From Kineosporia corallincola (GTDB lineage: Bacteria; Actinomycetota; Actinomycetes; Actinomycetales; Kineosporiaceae), in assembly GCF_018499875.1 (NCBI RefSeq), contig NZ_JAHBAY010000009.1, positions 248,001 through 312,000 of the forward strand: a stretch of 64,000 nucleotides of DNA, given 5' to 3'. Below, piece by piece: positions 31,738 to 40,699 of this stretch (position 1 is its first letter; each line of letters begins with the position of its first letter). A program made the translations under genes and the position numbers. The notes below the pieces were generated by a model. The model had not been told where the DNA came from. It worked only from the letters and a program-made list of their open reading frames with translations, and made no database searches.

Positions 31738-33975
31738 ATGCGGGCGGTGCGCGGGGCATGCGCGGCCGTCGTCGTGCTGCTGGCCGTCTACTGCGTCGTC
31801 GTCGCCCTGGGCACCACCGGGGGACGGCACCTGCCGATCGGGGTGGTCAGCGTCTTCACCGGCGCCGTCATCGGCGGCTGCGCCCTGGTCTGCGGCCTGC
31901 GCGCGTACCGGGAGCGCTCCGACCGCGCCGCCTGGGCCTGCGTCTGCGCCGGCCTGGTGTCGTACACGGCCGGAACCCTGCTCTGGCAGCTGGTGCTCCA
32001 GAACCGGGTGCCGCCGCCCTACCCGTCGTCGGCCGACCTGCTGTGGCTGACCCTCGACCCGCTGTGCATCGTCGCGATCTGGCTGATGGTGCGCTCCCGG
32101 CTGGGGCGCCGGATCAGTGCCCTGCTCGACGGCGTCGTCGCCGCGCTGGGTGTCGCCTCCCTGGCCACGCTCTACGTGCTGCCCGGGATTACCGACGACG
32201 CCGGGGCCTCGCTCGCCGCCGTCGTCACCAATTTCGCCTATCCACTGGTCGATCTCGCGCTCGTCGCGTCGGCGATCGGCGGCACGGCCGCCCTCGGCGC
32301 CTGGCGCGAGCGCACCTGGCTGCTGCTGACCGCCGGCTTCGCCCTGTTCACCGTCGCCGACACCTGGTACCTCTGGCTGGTCGTGGCCGACACCTTCCGG
32401 CCCGGTGACTGGAACGACGTCTGCTACCTGGTCGCCCTCGTGCTGGTCACCCTGGCCGCGCTGCGTCCCGGGCCGGCCGGCGAGACCACCGCTCAGGGAC
32501 GGCGAAGAGACCGCGAGTTCCTCGTCCCCCTGCTGTTCGGCCTGCTGCCGCTGTGGGTGCTGGTGGCCGCGTCACTGCGCACCGGCCGGGCCCCGCTGCC
32601 CACCGTGCTGCTGGCGGTGGCCGGGCTGGTCGCGCTCGCCGCCCGCACCGCCCTGGCCATCCGCGAGGTGGTCGCGTTGACCGACCAGCGCCGCCTGGCC
32701 CGCACCGACAGCCTCACCGGACTGCCGAACCGGCGCGCGCTGTACGACCTGCTCGGTTCCGGTGCGGACGGCGCCGTGCTGATCATCGACCTGGACCGGT
32801 TCAAGGAGATCAACGACGCCCTCGGCCACCAGGTCGGCGACGAGCTGCTGCGCCGGGTCGCGGAGCGGCTGGCCGCGACGGTGCCCGCCCCCGGCCTGGT
32901 CGCGCGGCTGGGCGGCGACGAGTTCGCGGTGCACCTGCCCGGCACACCCCGCGAGGAGGCCGCCCGCACCGCCACCGCCCTGCTGGCCGTGCTGGAGGAA
33001 CCGTTCACCGTGGCGGGGACCGTGCTGCACGTCGGCGGCAGCATCGGGATCACCGCCCCGGCCCCGGGCACCGCGGTGGGCCGGGCACTGGCCGAGGCCG
33101 ACATGGCGATGTACCGGGCGAAGACCGCCCGCACCGGGTTCGCGGTCTACGACGACGCCGACGCGAGCACCGCCTGGTTCCGGCTGGCCACCGTGGAGGC
33201 GCTGCGCCTGGCCCTGGACGAGCGGCGCCTGACCCTGCACTTCCAGCCGATCGTGGACGCCCGCACCCGGCTGCCCGCCTCGGCCGAGGCCCTGGTGCGC
33301 TGGACCGATCCCGAGCGCGGCCCGGTGCCGCCGGACGTGTTCCTGCCGCTGGCCGAGCACGCCGGGCTGATGCCCACCCTCACCCGCGCGGTGCTCGACC
33401 TGGCCTTCGAGGAGGCCCGGGCCCTGCGCGCCCTGGGCCACGAGCTGCCGATCTCGGTGAACCTGTCGGCCAGCGACCTGCTCGACGGGCGGCTGGAGCA
33501 CGAGGTGGCCGACCGGCTGGCCGCCGGTGAACTGCCGCCCTCCGCGGTGAAGATCGAGATCACCGAGTCCCTGCTGGTGGACGCCCGGGGCCGGGGCGGC
33601 GACCTGCTGATGGCGTTGCGCGACCTCGGGATCGAGCTGCTGGTGGACGACTTCGGCACCGGCTACTCCAGCATGGCCTACCTGCACGACCTGCCGGTCT
33701 CCACGCTGAAGGTGGACCGCTCGTTCACCAGCCGGCTGGGCGCCGACCCGCGCACCGGGGTGATCGTCAGCTCGACCATCGACATGGCCCACCGGCTGGG
33801 CCTGGACGTGGTGGCCGAGGGCGTGGAGACGCAGGAACAGCTCGACTGGCTGCGGGCCGAGGGCTGCGACCTGATCCAGGGCTACCTGACGTCGCGCCCG
33901 CTGCCGGCCGCCGCGCTGCACGAGTGGCTGGGCAGCGTGCGGGCCGTCGACCCTAGCTCTTCAGGCACAGCGTGA
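31738..33975 (+). CDS. Membrane GGDEF-EAL protein (c-di-GMP cyclase/phosphodiesterase)
   Basis: A 745-residue protein. About nine membrane helices (residues 1-310) form the sensor. The GGDEF domain has LARTDSLTGLPNRRALYDLL and an intact ARLGGDEFAV active site; the inhibitory RxxD five residues before it is absent (VPAP), so feedback control is unlikely. The EAL domain keeps the catalytic set: ASAEALVRW, EITESLL, VDDFGTGYSSMAYL and LKVDRSF. Both activities therefore look possible. ATG 31738 follows ggaagggggag; the longer form from 31636 is not conserved in style. It ends 23 nt inside the convergent gene. Confidence 0.92.
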   Translation: MRAVRGACAAVVVLLAVYCVVVALGTTGGRHLPIGVVSVFTGAVIGGCALVCGLRAYRERSDRAAWACVCAGLVSYTAGTLLWQLVLQNRVPPPYPSSADLLWLTLDPLCIVAIWLMVRSRLGRRISALLDGVVAALGVASLATLYVLPGITDDAGASLAAVVTNFAYPLVDLALVASAIGGTAALGAWRERTWLLLTAGFALFTVADTWYLWLVVADTFRPGDWNDVCYLVALVLVTLAALRPGPAGETTAQGRRRDREFLVPLLFGLLPLWVLVAASLRTGRAPLPTVLLAVAGLVALAARTALAIREVVALTDQRRLARTDSLTGLPNRRALYDLLGSGADGAVLIIDLDRFKEINDALGHQVGDELLRRVAERLAATVPAPGLVARLGGDEFAVHLPGTPREEAARTATALLAVLEEPFTVAGTVLHVGGSIGITAPAPGTAVGRALAEADMAMYRAKTARTGFAVYDDADASTAWFRLATVEALRLALDERRLTLHFQPIVDARTRLPASAEALVRWTDPERGPVPPDVFLPLAEHAGLMPTLTRAVLDLAFEEARALRALGHELPISVNLSASDLLDGRLEHEVADRLAAGELPPSAVKIEITESLLVDARGRGGDLLMALRDLGIELLVDDFGTGYSSMAYLHDLPVSTLKVDRSFTSRLGADPRTGVIVSSTIDMAHRLGLDVVAEGVETQEQLDWLRAEGCDLIQGYLTSRPLPAAALHEWLGSVRAVDPSSSGTA

Positions 33976-34531
33976 GCAGCGAGCGCTCGATCCGGGTCAC
34001 CAGCTGCCCGGACTGCGGGGCGCCGTCCACGGTGAGGGAGATCCGGTAGGTGGTGGTGCCGGAGAGCACCTCCAGGGTGCCGTCGCCGGTGAGCACCGCG
34101 GCGTCGCCGGGGCCCTTCAGCCGGCGCGCCCCGGACTGGTCCACCTGCTCCTGCGCGGAGGTGTCGAAGTCCTCGGCGGTGACGTCGTCCGCGGTGGACA
34201 CCCGGACCTGGGTGCCGTCGGCCAATTGTGTGGAACCGCTGACGCTCCAGTGGCATCCGGCGCCGGTGGAGGAGACCGGCGTGGCCTCGCCGCCGGTCAC
34301 CCCGGAGACCTGACCGGCGGTCAGGAGCGTGCACGGCCCGCCGCTGTCGGCGGCGAGCTGCGGGCCGGACGCCGATCCGGTGGGGCCCGGGGTGACCATC
34401 GCGGCGACGGCGCCGGCCGCTCCCGCGGCGGGCACCTCGTCGACGAAGAGGTTGGTGGCGAGCATGCCGAGACCGAGCAGCGCGGTGACACCGAGAAGGG
34501 CGACGATCGATTGGCCAGTCTTCGGTGTCAT
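33953..34531 (-). CDS. Secreted or membrane-anchored protein, DUF3558-like
   Basis: A 192-residue protein with an N-terminal membrane or signal helix (IVALLGVTALLGLGMLATNLF, about 9-29) and a small-residue linker. The external domain has paired cysteines in GGPCTLLTAGQVSG and TGAGCHWSVSG and a last one near the end (LLTLCLKS). The Cys-x-x-Leu-opening and Cys-x-Trp pattern resembles DUF3558-type mycobacterial lipoproteins, but no lipobox is present. ATG 34531 follows gaggg. Function unknown. It overlaps the GGDEF-EAL gene tail-to-tail by 23 nt. Confidence 0.6.
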   Translation of the reverse strand: MTPKTGQSIVALLGVTALLGLGMLATNLFVDEVPAAGAAGAVAAMVTPGPTGSASGPQLAADSGGPCTLLTAGQVSGVTGGEATPVSSTGAGCHWSVSGSTQLADGTQVRVSTADDVTAEDFDTSAQEQVDQSGARRLKGPGDAAVLTGDGTLEVLSGTTTYRISLTVDGAPQSGQLVTRIERSLLTLCLKS

Positions 34532-34632
34532 GGATTTTTTCCCTCAGGTCGGTGGGCGCGCGGGACATTTCGTCATACTTGTCCGGGTAGGCGCAAATCC
34601 GTATGTCCGAGGGATTCCGGAGAGTGACCCGC

Positions 34633-35922
34633 CTACCCGCCAGCCGCGTAGTCGGCGTCCATCGCCGCGAACATCTCCGTCCCGGTGCTCTGCCCGCTGA
34701 AGATCTCCTGGAGTCCGCTCAGCATCGTCTGCTGCACCCTGGGGTTCGGCCACAGCTGGTCCATGAAGGGCACGGTGCGGTCGTTGTCGATGAAGGTCGC
34801 GACGTCTTCGAGGGCCGGGTCCACGGTCGCTCCGCTGTCCGGCAGCGCGGGCAGGCCGCCCTGCGCCTCGACGAAGAGTTTCATCCCTTCCTGTGACATC
34901 ACAAAGGAAATGAACTCCAGCGCCAGCTCCCGGTTCGCCGTCTTCGCATTCACCCCGTACCCGGCCCCGGCGGCGGCCGGGATCAGCAGCCGGTCCTCCT
35001 CGTCCGTGCCCGGCAGCGGCCGGAACGTGAACGAGGCGTCCGGGTTCTTCTCCTTCAGCAGCGACACGATCCAGTTGCCCTGCACCACGCCGAGCGTCCT
35101 CCCGGTGGCGGCCAGGGTCTGCGAGGCCTCGTAACTGGTTCCCAGGGCGTCCTTCTGGAAACACCCGGCGTCGTCCATCTGCTGGTACTTCGCCAGCGCG
35201 TCCTCCCAGGCCGACCCGGTGAAGGTGGCCTGCCCGGCCGCCATCCGGGTGTCGAAGTCCGGGTCGCCGGGGTAGAGCGTGCCGGCCACCAGGGCGTAGA
35301 GCACCAGCTGGGTGACCCAGTTGTCCTGGATGCCGAGGGCGTAGGCGGGTGTTCCCTTCCTCGCCGCCGCCTCACAGAACGGCAGTACCTCCGGCCAGGT
35401 GGCCGGGGCGGTGAGCCCGGACTTCTCCAGGGCCCCGGTGTTGTAGATCGCGCCGATCGCGTTCAGCCCGTAGACCGCGTTGTAGGTTCTCCCCCCGTAG
35501 CGGGTCACGGTCTTCAGCGCGTCCGGATACCGGTCGGCCCAGGGCTGGTCGGAGAGGTCGAGCAGGTAGCCGGGTTTCGCGAGCACGTAGGTGGCGCCGG
35601 GATTGCCGTTGCCCGGCCACACACTCATCACGTCGGGGGCGGTGCCGGAGGCCAGCTGGGTGCGGATCTGCTGCTGGTACTGGTCGGCGGCGCTGGTCGT
35701 GTACTCGACCTTCACGCCGGGGTGGGCCTTCTCGAACGCCGCGACGACCGGCTCGATCGATCCCTGGTCCACCGAAGCCAGGGTGAGGGTCCTGGAGCCG
35801 CCGTCCCCGTCCCCGTCGCCGCCGGAGGCGGCCCTGGTGCCGCCCGCGCAGGCCGCCAGCAGGGCGGTGACCGTGCCGAGCGCGACCAGTGCCGATGATC
35901 GTTGCCACAGAGTGCGTTTCAT
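34633..35922 (-). CDS. Sugar ABC transporter substrate-binding lipoprotein (rhamnoside operon)
   Basis: A 429-residue family 1 binding protein. The signal peptide with lipobox LLAAC (about residues 21-25) is followed by a Gly/Asp linker. The mature protein has AAFEKAHPGVKVEYTTS, TQLASGTAPDVMSVW and FMDQLWPNPRVQQTM in the usual order. ATG 35922 follows a ggga site; the frame stays open far upstream only as a shadow of the rhamnosidase gene. It is 11 nt after the rhamnosidase stop, the last gene of the operon, and delivers the sugar to the two permeases. Confidence 0.92.
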   Translation of the reverse strand: MKRTLWQRSSALVALGTVTALLAACAGGTRAASGGDGDGDGGSRTLTLASVDQGSIEPVVAAFEKAHPGVKVEYTTSAADQYQQQIRTQLASGTAPDVMSVWPGNGNPGATYVLAKPGYLLDLSDQPWADRYPDALKTVTRYGGRTYNAVYGLNAIGAIYNTGALEKSGLTAPATWPEVLPFCEAAARKGTPAYALGIQDNWVTQLVLYALVAGTLYPGDPDFDTRMAAGQATFTGSAWEDALAKYQQMDDAGCFQKDALGTSYEASQTLAATGRTLGVVQGNWIVSLLKEKNPDASFTFRPLPGTDEEDRLLIPAAAGAGYGVNAKTANRELALEFISFVMSQEGMKLFVEAQGGLPALPDSGATVDPALEDVATFIDNDRTVPFMDQLWPNPRVQQTMLSGLQEIFSGQSTGTEMFAAMDADYAAGG

Positions 35923-35933
35923 GGTGTCTCCCG

Positions 35934-38708
35934 CTAGGACGTGGTGGGCCGGACGAGATCGGCGGAGAAGGTGTAGCTGCCGGACCTGAGGCGAAGGCCG
36001 TTCGCCAGGGGGGTGACGCCGGGCCGCAGCGCGGCCGCCTCGCCGTCCTCCGTGAGGTTCCGGGCGCCGTCGGGGAACTGGAGGACGGCGTCCGGGCCAG
36101 GTGGGACCACCACCGTGACCACCAGCGTCCCGTTGTTCAGTGACCAGCCGCAGGTGACGCTCCCGCGCGCCGTCTCCTGCGTCGCCCGGGCCCAGGTCAG
36201 CCGGCCGCCGGGGGTGGGGCGCAGCAGCAGCTCGGAGTACGCCACCGAGCCCGGGGTCTGGTCGATGCCCGCGACCCGGCCGAACAGCCAGTCGCCGACG
36301 CTGCCCAGGCTGTAGTGGTTGAACGAGTTCATCGACGCCGACTGGAATCCGGCGTGCCGGGTCCAGCCGTCCCAGCGTTCCCAGATCGTGGTGGCGCCGT
36401 GCCGGATCGAGTAGCCCCACGACGGGTACTCGTCCTGGTGCAGCAGGGCGTAGGCGACGTCGGCGTGGCCGTGCGCGGTGAGCACCGGGCAGAGCAGGCC
36501 GACCCCGGCGAAGCCGGTGGTCAGCCGGTTGCCCCGGCCCTTCAGGTCGGCCACCAGGTGCCCTACCGTGGCCTCGGTGAGGTGTTCCGGCACCAGCCCG
36601 AAGGCCAGGGCCAGCAGATGACCGGTCTGGGTGCCGCCGGCGACGCTGCCGTCCGGGCGCACGAAGTGGTGGGCGAAGGCCGCGCGGATTCCCCGGTGCA
36701 GTTCCTCGTGGGCCGCGGCGGCCTCGTCGTCGCCCAGCACCCGGGCCGCCCCGGCCACGATCCGGGCGCTGTGCGCGAAGTAGGCCGTGGCCAGCACCTC
36801 CCGCGGGGTGTGGGCGTCGATCTCCAGCCAGTCGCCGTAGGAGTTGCCGGTGCGGTGGCGCCAGATGAGGTCGGGGTTGTGCCGGTGGACGAAGCCGACC
36901 CATGCTTTCATGTGCGGGAAAGCCGTTGCCAGTGAGCGCTTGTCGGCGTAGGTGCGCCACAGGTGCCAGGGGATGACGACGGCGCCGTCGCCCCAGGCCG
37001 GCGCGGCCTGCCGGTACATCGAGACCACCGGGGCGACGTCGCGGAACGCCCCTTCCGCGTCCTGGGTGCCGAGCACGTCGAGCATCCAGCGGGCGAAGAA
37101 CGCCGAGACGTCCGCGTTCCGGCTGGCGGTGGGGGCGAAGATCTGCGCGTCGGCGAGCCAGCCGAGGCGCTCGTCGCGTTGCGGGCAGTCGGTGGGCACG
37201 GACACCCAGTTGCCCCGCTGCCCCCACACGATGTTCGAGTACAGCTGGTTCACCGTGGCGTCGGAGCAGTGGAACTCCCCGGCCTGCGGGGTGTCGCTGT
37301 GCAGCACCCGGGCCTCCACGTCGAAACGGTGCTCCAGGCCGGCGATCTCGGCGTAACGGAAGCCGTGGAAGGTGAACAGCGGCTCGAACACCTCGGTCGC
37401 TGCGCCGGAGGTGATGAACGTGTCGGTCGCCTCGGCCCGGCGCAGATTGGCGACGTACAGCGCGCCGTCGCTGAGGATCTCGGCATGCCGCACCACGATG
37501 CGGGTGCCGGGCGCCGCGCCGTGCACGGTGAGGCGGACCCGGCCGACGAGGTTCTGCCCGAAGTCCACGATGCTCGGCGGGGTGGTGGAGGGCGTGGGTC
37601 CGGCGCGGGTGATCGAGACCGGCCGGACGGTGTGGGTCACCCGCACCGGTTCGTCGGGTTCCGCGACCACCGGGCCGGGATCGGTGCCGAGCACCGCCAC
37701 CGGCCGGAAGCCGCTGCGCCGCCCGCCCCACCCGCCCGGGGTCCCCACGTCGCCGGAGGAGGATGCCGCTCCGGAACCCGTGGCGTCCACGAAACCCGGC
37801 TCGTCCCAGCCCCGAACCCGGGCGCGGGCGTCCACGTACTCACCCATGAGCAGGTCCGAGAACCGGATCTCGCCCGGCCCCTCGGTCCACGAGCCGTCGG
37901 TGGTGACGGCCTGCCGGGTGCCGTCGGCGAACCAGACCACCAGCCGGGCCAGCAGGGCGGGCGCGTCGCCGTAGTGGCAGGCGGGCCGGCGCGGGTCGAA
38001 CCCGACGTACCCCGACCACCAGCCGTCCGCGACCACGGCTGCCAGCACGTTCTCGCCCACCCGCAGGGCGTCCGTCACGTCGTGGGTCTGGTACTGCACA
38101 CGGTGCCGGTAGTCCGTCCAGCCCGGCGCGAGTTCGCCGTCCCCCAGGGGTTCTCCGTTCAGCCTCGGCTGATACACCCCGTGCGCCGTGGCATAGAGCC
38201 GGGCCCGCACCGGCTCCCGGCCGAGCGTGAACGAGCGCCGCAGATACAGCGGCGGGGGCAGGTTGTGCGTGGCCACGGTGCGGTCGTGATCGGTCGGCGG
38301 GTCCATCGGCGGCTGGTTCACCGCGTCCCGCCCGATCCACGCCGCCTGCCACGCGTCCACCCGCAGCAGCCCGGTCTCGAACCAGGACTGCGCGCCGGCG
38401 ACCCGGTCGCCGTTCTCGTCCCAGACCTCCACCCGCCAGAAGTAGCGGGTGCACGGCGCGAGTTCCGGCCCCGGCCAGTCGATCAGCAGGGTCTCGCCGG
38501 AATCCACCCGGCCGGTGTCGAGCAGCAGCCGGCCGGCGTCGTCCAGGTCGCCGGCCCGCAGAGCCGCCGTCAGGCGGTAGGCGGTCTGCGCGGCCCCTCG
38601 TCGTCCACCCCTGAGTTTCCAGGACAGGCGCGGGTTCTCGGCGTCCAGGCCGAGCGGTTCCACTCGCTGCTCGGCCGTCAGGCCGTAGGGGGTCAGGTGC
38701 GTCGTCAT
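35934..38708 (-). CDS. Alpha-L-rhamnosidase (GH78)
   Basis: A 924-residue glycoside hydrolase releasing terminal L-rhamnose. The N-terminal sandwich domains include NPRLSWKLRGGRRG and RARLYATAHGVYQPRLNG (Bac_rhamnosid_N). The family hallmark DCPQRDERLGWLADAQIF, with the acidic catalytic residues, begins the (alpha/alpha)6 barrel, followed by PAWGDGAVVIPWHLW and MNSFNHYSLGSVGDWL; a C-terminal beta domain ends the protein. There is no signal peptide, so it works on imported rhamnosides. ATG 38708 overlaps the permease stop by 4 nt. The operon pairs it with a dedicated ABC importer. Confidence 0.95.
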   Translation of the reverse strand: MTTHLTPYGLTAEQRVEPLGLDAENPRLSWKLRGGRRGAAQTAYRLTAALRAGDLDDAGRLLLDTGRVDSGETLLIDWPGPELAPCTRYFWRVEVWDENGDRVAGAQSWFETGLLRVDAWQAAWIGRDAVNQPPMDPPTDHDRTVATHNLPPPLYLRRSFTLGREPVRARLYATAHGVYQPRLNGEPLGDGELAPGWTDYRHRVQYQTHDVTDALRVGENVLAAVVADGWWSGYVGFDPRRPACHYGDAPALLARLVVWFADGTRQAVTTDGSWTEGPGEIRFSDLLMGEYVDARARVRGWDEPGFVDATGSGAASSSGDVGTPGGWGGRRSGFRPVAVLGTDPGPVVAEPDEPVRVTHTVRPVSITRAGPTPSTTPPSIVDFGQNLVGRVRLTVHGAAPGTRIVVRHAEILSDGALYVANLRRAEATDTFITSGAATEVFEPLFTFHGFRYAEIAGLEHRFDVEARVLHSDTPQAGEFHCSDATVNQLYSNIVWGQRGNWVSVPTDCPQRDERLGWLADAQIFAPTASRNADVSAFFARWMLDVLGTQDAEGAFRDVAPVVSMYRQAAPAWGDGAVVIPWHLWRTYADKRSLATAFPHMKAWVGFVHRHNPDLIWRHRTGNSYGDWLEIDAHTPREVLATAYFAHSARIVAGAARVLGDDEAAAAHEELHRGIRAAFAHHFVRPDGSVAGGTQTGHLLALAFGLVPEHLTEATVGHLVADLKGRGNRLTTGFAGVGLLCPVLTAHGHADVAYALLHQDEYPSWGYSIRHGATTIWERWDGWTRHAGFQSASMNSFNHYSLGSVGDWLFGRVAGIDQTPGSVAYSELLLRPTPGGRLTWARATQETARGSVTCGWSLNNGTLVVTVVVPPGPDAVLQFPDGARNLTEDGEAAALRPGVTPLANGLRLRSGSYTFSADLVRPTTS

Positions 38709-39526
38709 CCCTTGAGTCCTCCGGCGAAGCCGTTGATGATGCTGCGCTGCAACGCGAAATAGACCACCAGGATCGGAATCACGCTGATCAGCAGGGCGGC
38801 GAAGATGAGATTCCACTCGGACACGTACTGCCCGACGAAACCGGCCACGGCCACCGGCATCGTCTGCTGCCCGCTGCCCGACAGGTACAGCAGCGGGGTG
38901 AAGAAGTCGTTCCAGACGAACACCGTGTTGAGCACCAGCGCCGTCACCGTGATCGGGCGCAGCATCGGGAACACCACGTGCCGGAACGCCTGCCAGTGCC
39001 CGCACCCGTCGATCAGCGCTGCGTCCTCGAAATCCCTGGGCAGGCCCCGGATGAACCCGACGTAGAGGAACGTGGTGAACGGCACCTGGAGGCCGGAGTA
39101 GAACAGGATCAGGGCCCAGGCCTGCCCGAGCAGCCCGAGATCCCGCATGGTCTGGTACAGCGGCAGGGAGGCCAGCTGGAACGGCAGGATCAGTCCCAGC
39201 ATGAACAGCGCGAACGTGCCCCGCGACCAGTGCGTGCGCACCCGGGCCAGTGGATACCCGGCCAGCGCCGAAACCCCCAGCACGATCAGCACACTCGCGC
39301 TCGTCACCAGCACGCTGTTGCCGAGCGCTCCGCCCAGGGCGCCGTCGCGCCAGGCGCCGGTGAAGTTGGTGAGGGTCGGGTGCGTGGTGAGCCCGATCGG
39401 GGACGACGTGTCGGCCGGGGCCCGCACGGCCAGGTTCACCAGCACGTACACCGGCAGGGCGACCACCAGGGCGACCGCGACCATCACCAGTTCCAGCACG
39501 AGAGTCGCCGGCCGGTAACGGTTCAC
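38705..39526 (-). CDS. Carbohydrate ABC permease, MalG type (rhamnoside operon)
   Basis: A 273-residue permease with six membrane segments (LVMVAVALVVALPVYVLVNL first) and EAA loop EDAALIDGCGHWQAF. GTG 39526 overlaps the preceding permease stop by 4 nt and its own stop overlaps the rhamnosidase start by 4 nt, giving a tightly coupled operon. Confidence 0.92.
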   Translation of the reverse strand: MNRYRPATLVLELVMVAVALVVALPVYVLVNLAVRAPADTSSPIGLTTHPTLTNFTGAWRDGALGGALGNSVLVTSASVLIVLGVSALAGYPLARVRTHWSRGTFALFMLGLILPFQLASLPLYQTMRDLGLLGQAWALILFYSGLQVPFTTFLYVGFIRGLPRDFEDAALIDGCGHWQAFRHVVFPMLRPITVTALVLNTVFVWNDFFTPLLYLSGSGQQTMPVAVAGFVGQYVSEWNLIFAALLISVIPILVVYFALQRSIINGFAGGLKG

Positions 39527-40467
39527 GAGATGTCCGCCTCACGTCGCGAGAGGAACGCGTACTGCCCGGCCGAGGCGAGCGCCACGATCAGCGTCAGCAC
39601 CACCGCGAGCGCGATGCTGTAGCCGAACTCGCCGAGTGTGAAGGCGTCCTTGTAGATCAGCGTGGACAGGGTGTCGGTGGCGTGCCCGGGCCCACCACCG
39701 GTGAGGGCCCAGACCTGGTCGAAGAGCTTGATCCCGCCGATGATCGACAGCATCAGGTTGATCGTGACCGCCGGGGCCAGCAGGGGCCGGGTGACGTACC
39801 AGAAACGGCGCACCGCACCGGCCCCGTCGACGGCCGCGGCCTCGGTGACCTCGCGGGGGATGGACTGGAGCCCGGCCACGAAGATCACCATCGAGTAGCC
39901 GGCGTACTGCCAGACGATCACCGTCACCACCGACCACAGGGCCAGAGTCGGGTCGCCCAGCCAGTCCTGTTCCAGCGCACCGAGTCCCACGGCCCCCAGC
40001 AGGGCGTTCACCGCGCCGTCCGGGCCGAGCAGGTTGCGCCACAGGTAGGCGGTGACGATCGGGGTGATCATGGCGGGCGCGAAAAGCAGCACGCGCAGCA
40101 GGTTCCGGGTCTTGATCGCCGAGCTGACGCCGAGGGCCAGCAGCAGGCCCAGGCCGTTCTGGAGCACGGTGATCGCGACCGCGATCAGCACGGTGTGGCC
40201 GATCGCGGCGCGGGCGTCCGGGTCGCCGAGCAGGTCGGTGAAGTTGCCCGTGCCGACCCAGGAGAAGCCGGGCGACAGGCCGTCCCAGTCGGTGAACGCG
40301 TAGTAGACGCCGCGGGCGCTGGGGATCAGCACGACGAACGCGAACAGCAGCAGGGCGGGTGCCGCGAACCACCAGGGCGGTGCGGGGGAGCCGCGCCGGG
40401 GCCGGCGGGTGCCGGGGGGCGGGGCGGTGCCGGGAGCACAGGGACGGCCGGGGGAGGTGATCGTCAT
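39523..40467 (-). CDS. Carbohydrate ABC permease, MalF type (rhamnoside operon)
   Basis: A 314-residue permease. After a Pro/Gly/Arg-rich cytoplasmic tail, six membrane helices begin at WWFAAPALLLFAFVVLIPSA. The EAA loop is TEAAAVDGAGAVRRF. ATG 40467 has gagaggaaaggg upstream; extension to 40581 would enter the promoter region. It is the first gene of the four-gene rhamnoside operon, divergent from the LacI gene. No ATPase gene is present; a shared MsiK-type ATPase is likely. Confidence 0.92.
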   Translation of the reverse strand: MTITSPGRPCAPGTAPPPGTRRPRRGSPAPPWWFAAPALLLFAFVVLIPSARGVYYAFTDWDGLSPGFSWVGTGNFTDLLGDPDARAAIGHTVLIAVAITVLQNGLGLLLALGVSSAIKTRNLLRVLLFAPAMITPIVTAYLWRNLLGPDGAVNALLGAVGLGALEQDWLGDPTLALWSVVTVIVWQYAGYSMVIFVAGLQSIPREVTEAAAVDGAGAVRRFWYVTRPLLAPAVTINLMLSIIGGIKLFDQVWALTGGGPGHATDTLSTLIYKDAFTLGEFGYSIALAVVLTLIVALASAGQYAFLSRREADIS

Positions 40468-40498
40468 CGGGGCCCTTTCCTCTCTGAAAGGGGACTCA

Positions 40499-40514
40499 AT
40501 GGGTAACGTTCTCC
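40499..40514. promoter_or_regulatory. AACGTT-centred operator upstream of rhamnoside operon
   Basis: GGGTAACGTTCTCC is a partial palindrome centred on AACGTT (40505-40510), 32 bp upstream of the first permease start. It resembles the site at 40666 and has the form of a LacI-family operator. Confidence 0.5.
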
Positions 40515-40665
40515 ACGAAGCTGCGCCGACCGTAAGCGCGGGCCGGGACGCGCGGCAAGCACCCGGCGGTGAGCGGTTCACGTCGGTCCGTACACGATCG
40601 GCAGAGGATCCGGCTTTTCGGGATCACCCGGCACGGCGCCTGATCCATTGCCCCCGTGCCGTAGA

Positions 40666-40682
40666 CGTGTTAAACGTTGCCC
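40666..40682. promoter_or_regulatory. AACGTT-centred operator upstream of lacI
   Basis: GTTAAACGTTGCCC shares the AACGTT core (40673-40678) with the site at 40505, 168 bp apart. It lies 18-34 bp before the LacI start, fitting autoregulation together with control of the divergent rhamnoside operon. A further dyad, GTGAGCGGTTCAC, lies between them at 40569-40581. Confidence 0.5.
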
Positions 40683-40699
40683 ACTCGATGAGGAGGGCC

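Noticed and set aside
35923-37731. Open frame extending the binding-protein gene at 34633 upstream for about 600 codons
   Set aside because: It lies out of frame over the GH78 rhamnosidase gene, and the lipoprotein signal and ribosome site at 35922 mark the true start.
38709-39542. Upstream extension of the rhamnosidase frame
   Set aside because: It is a shadow of the MalG-type permease; ATG 38708 overlaps the permease stop by 4 nt as expected for coupled genes.
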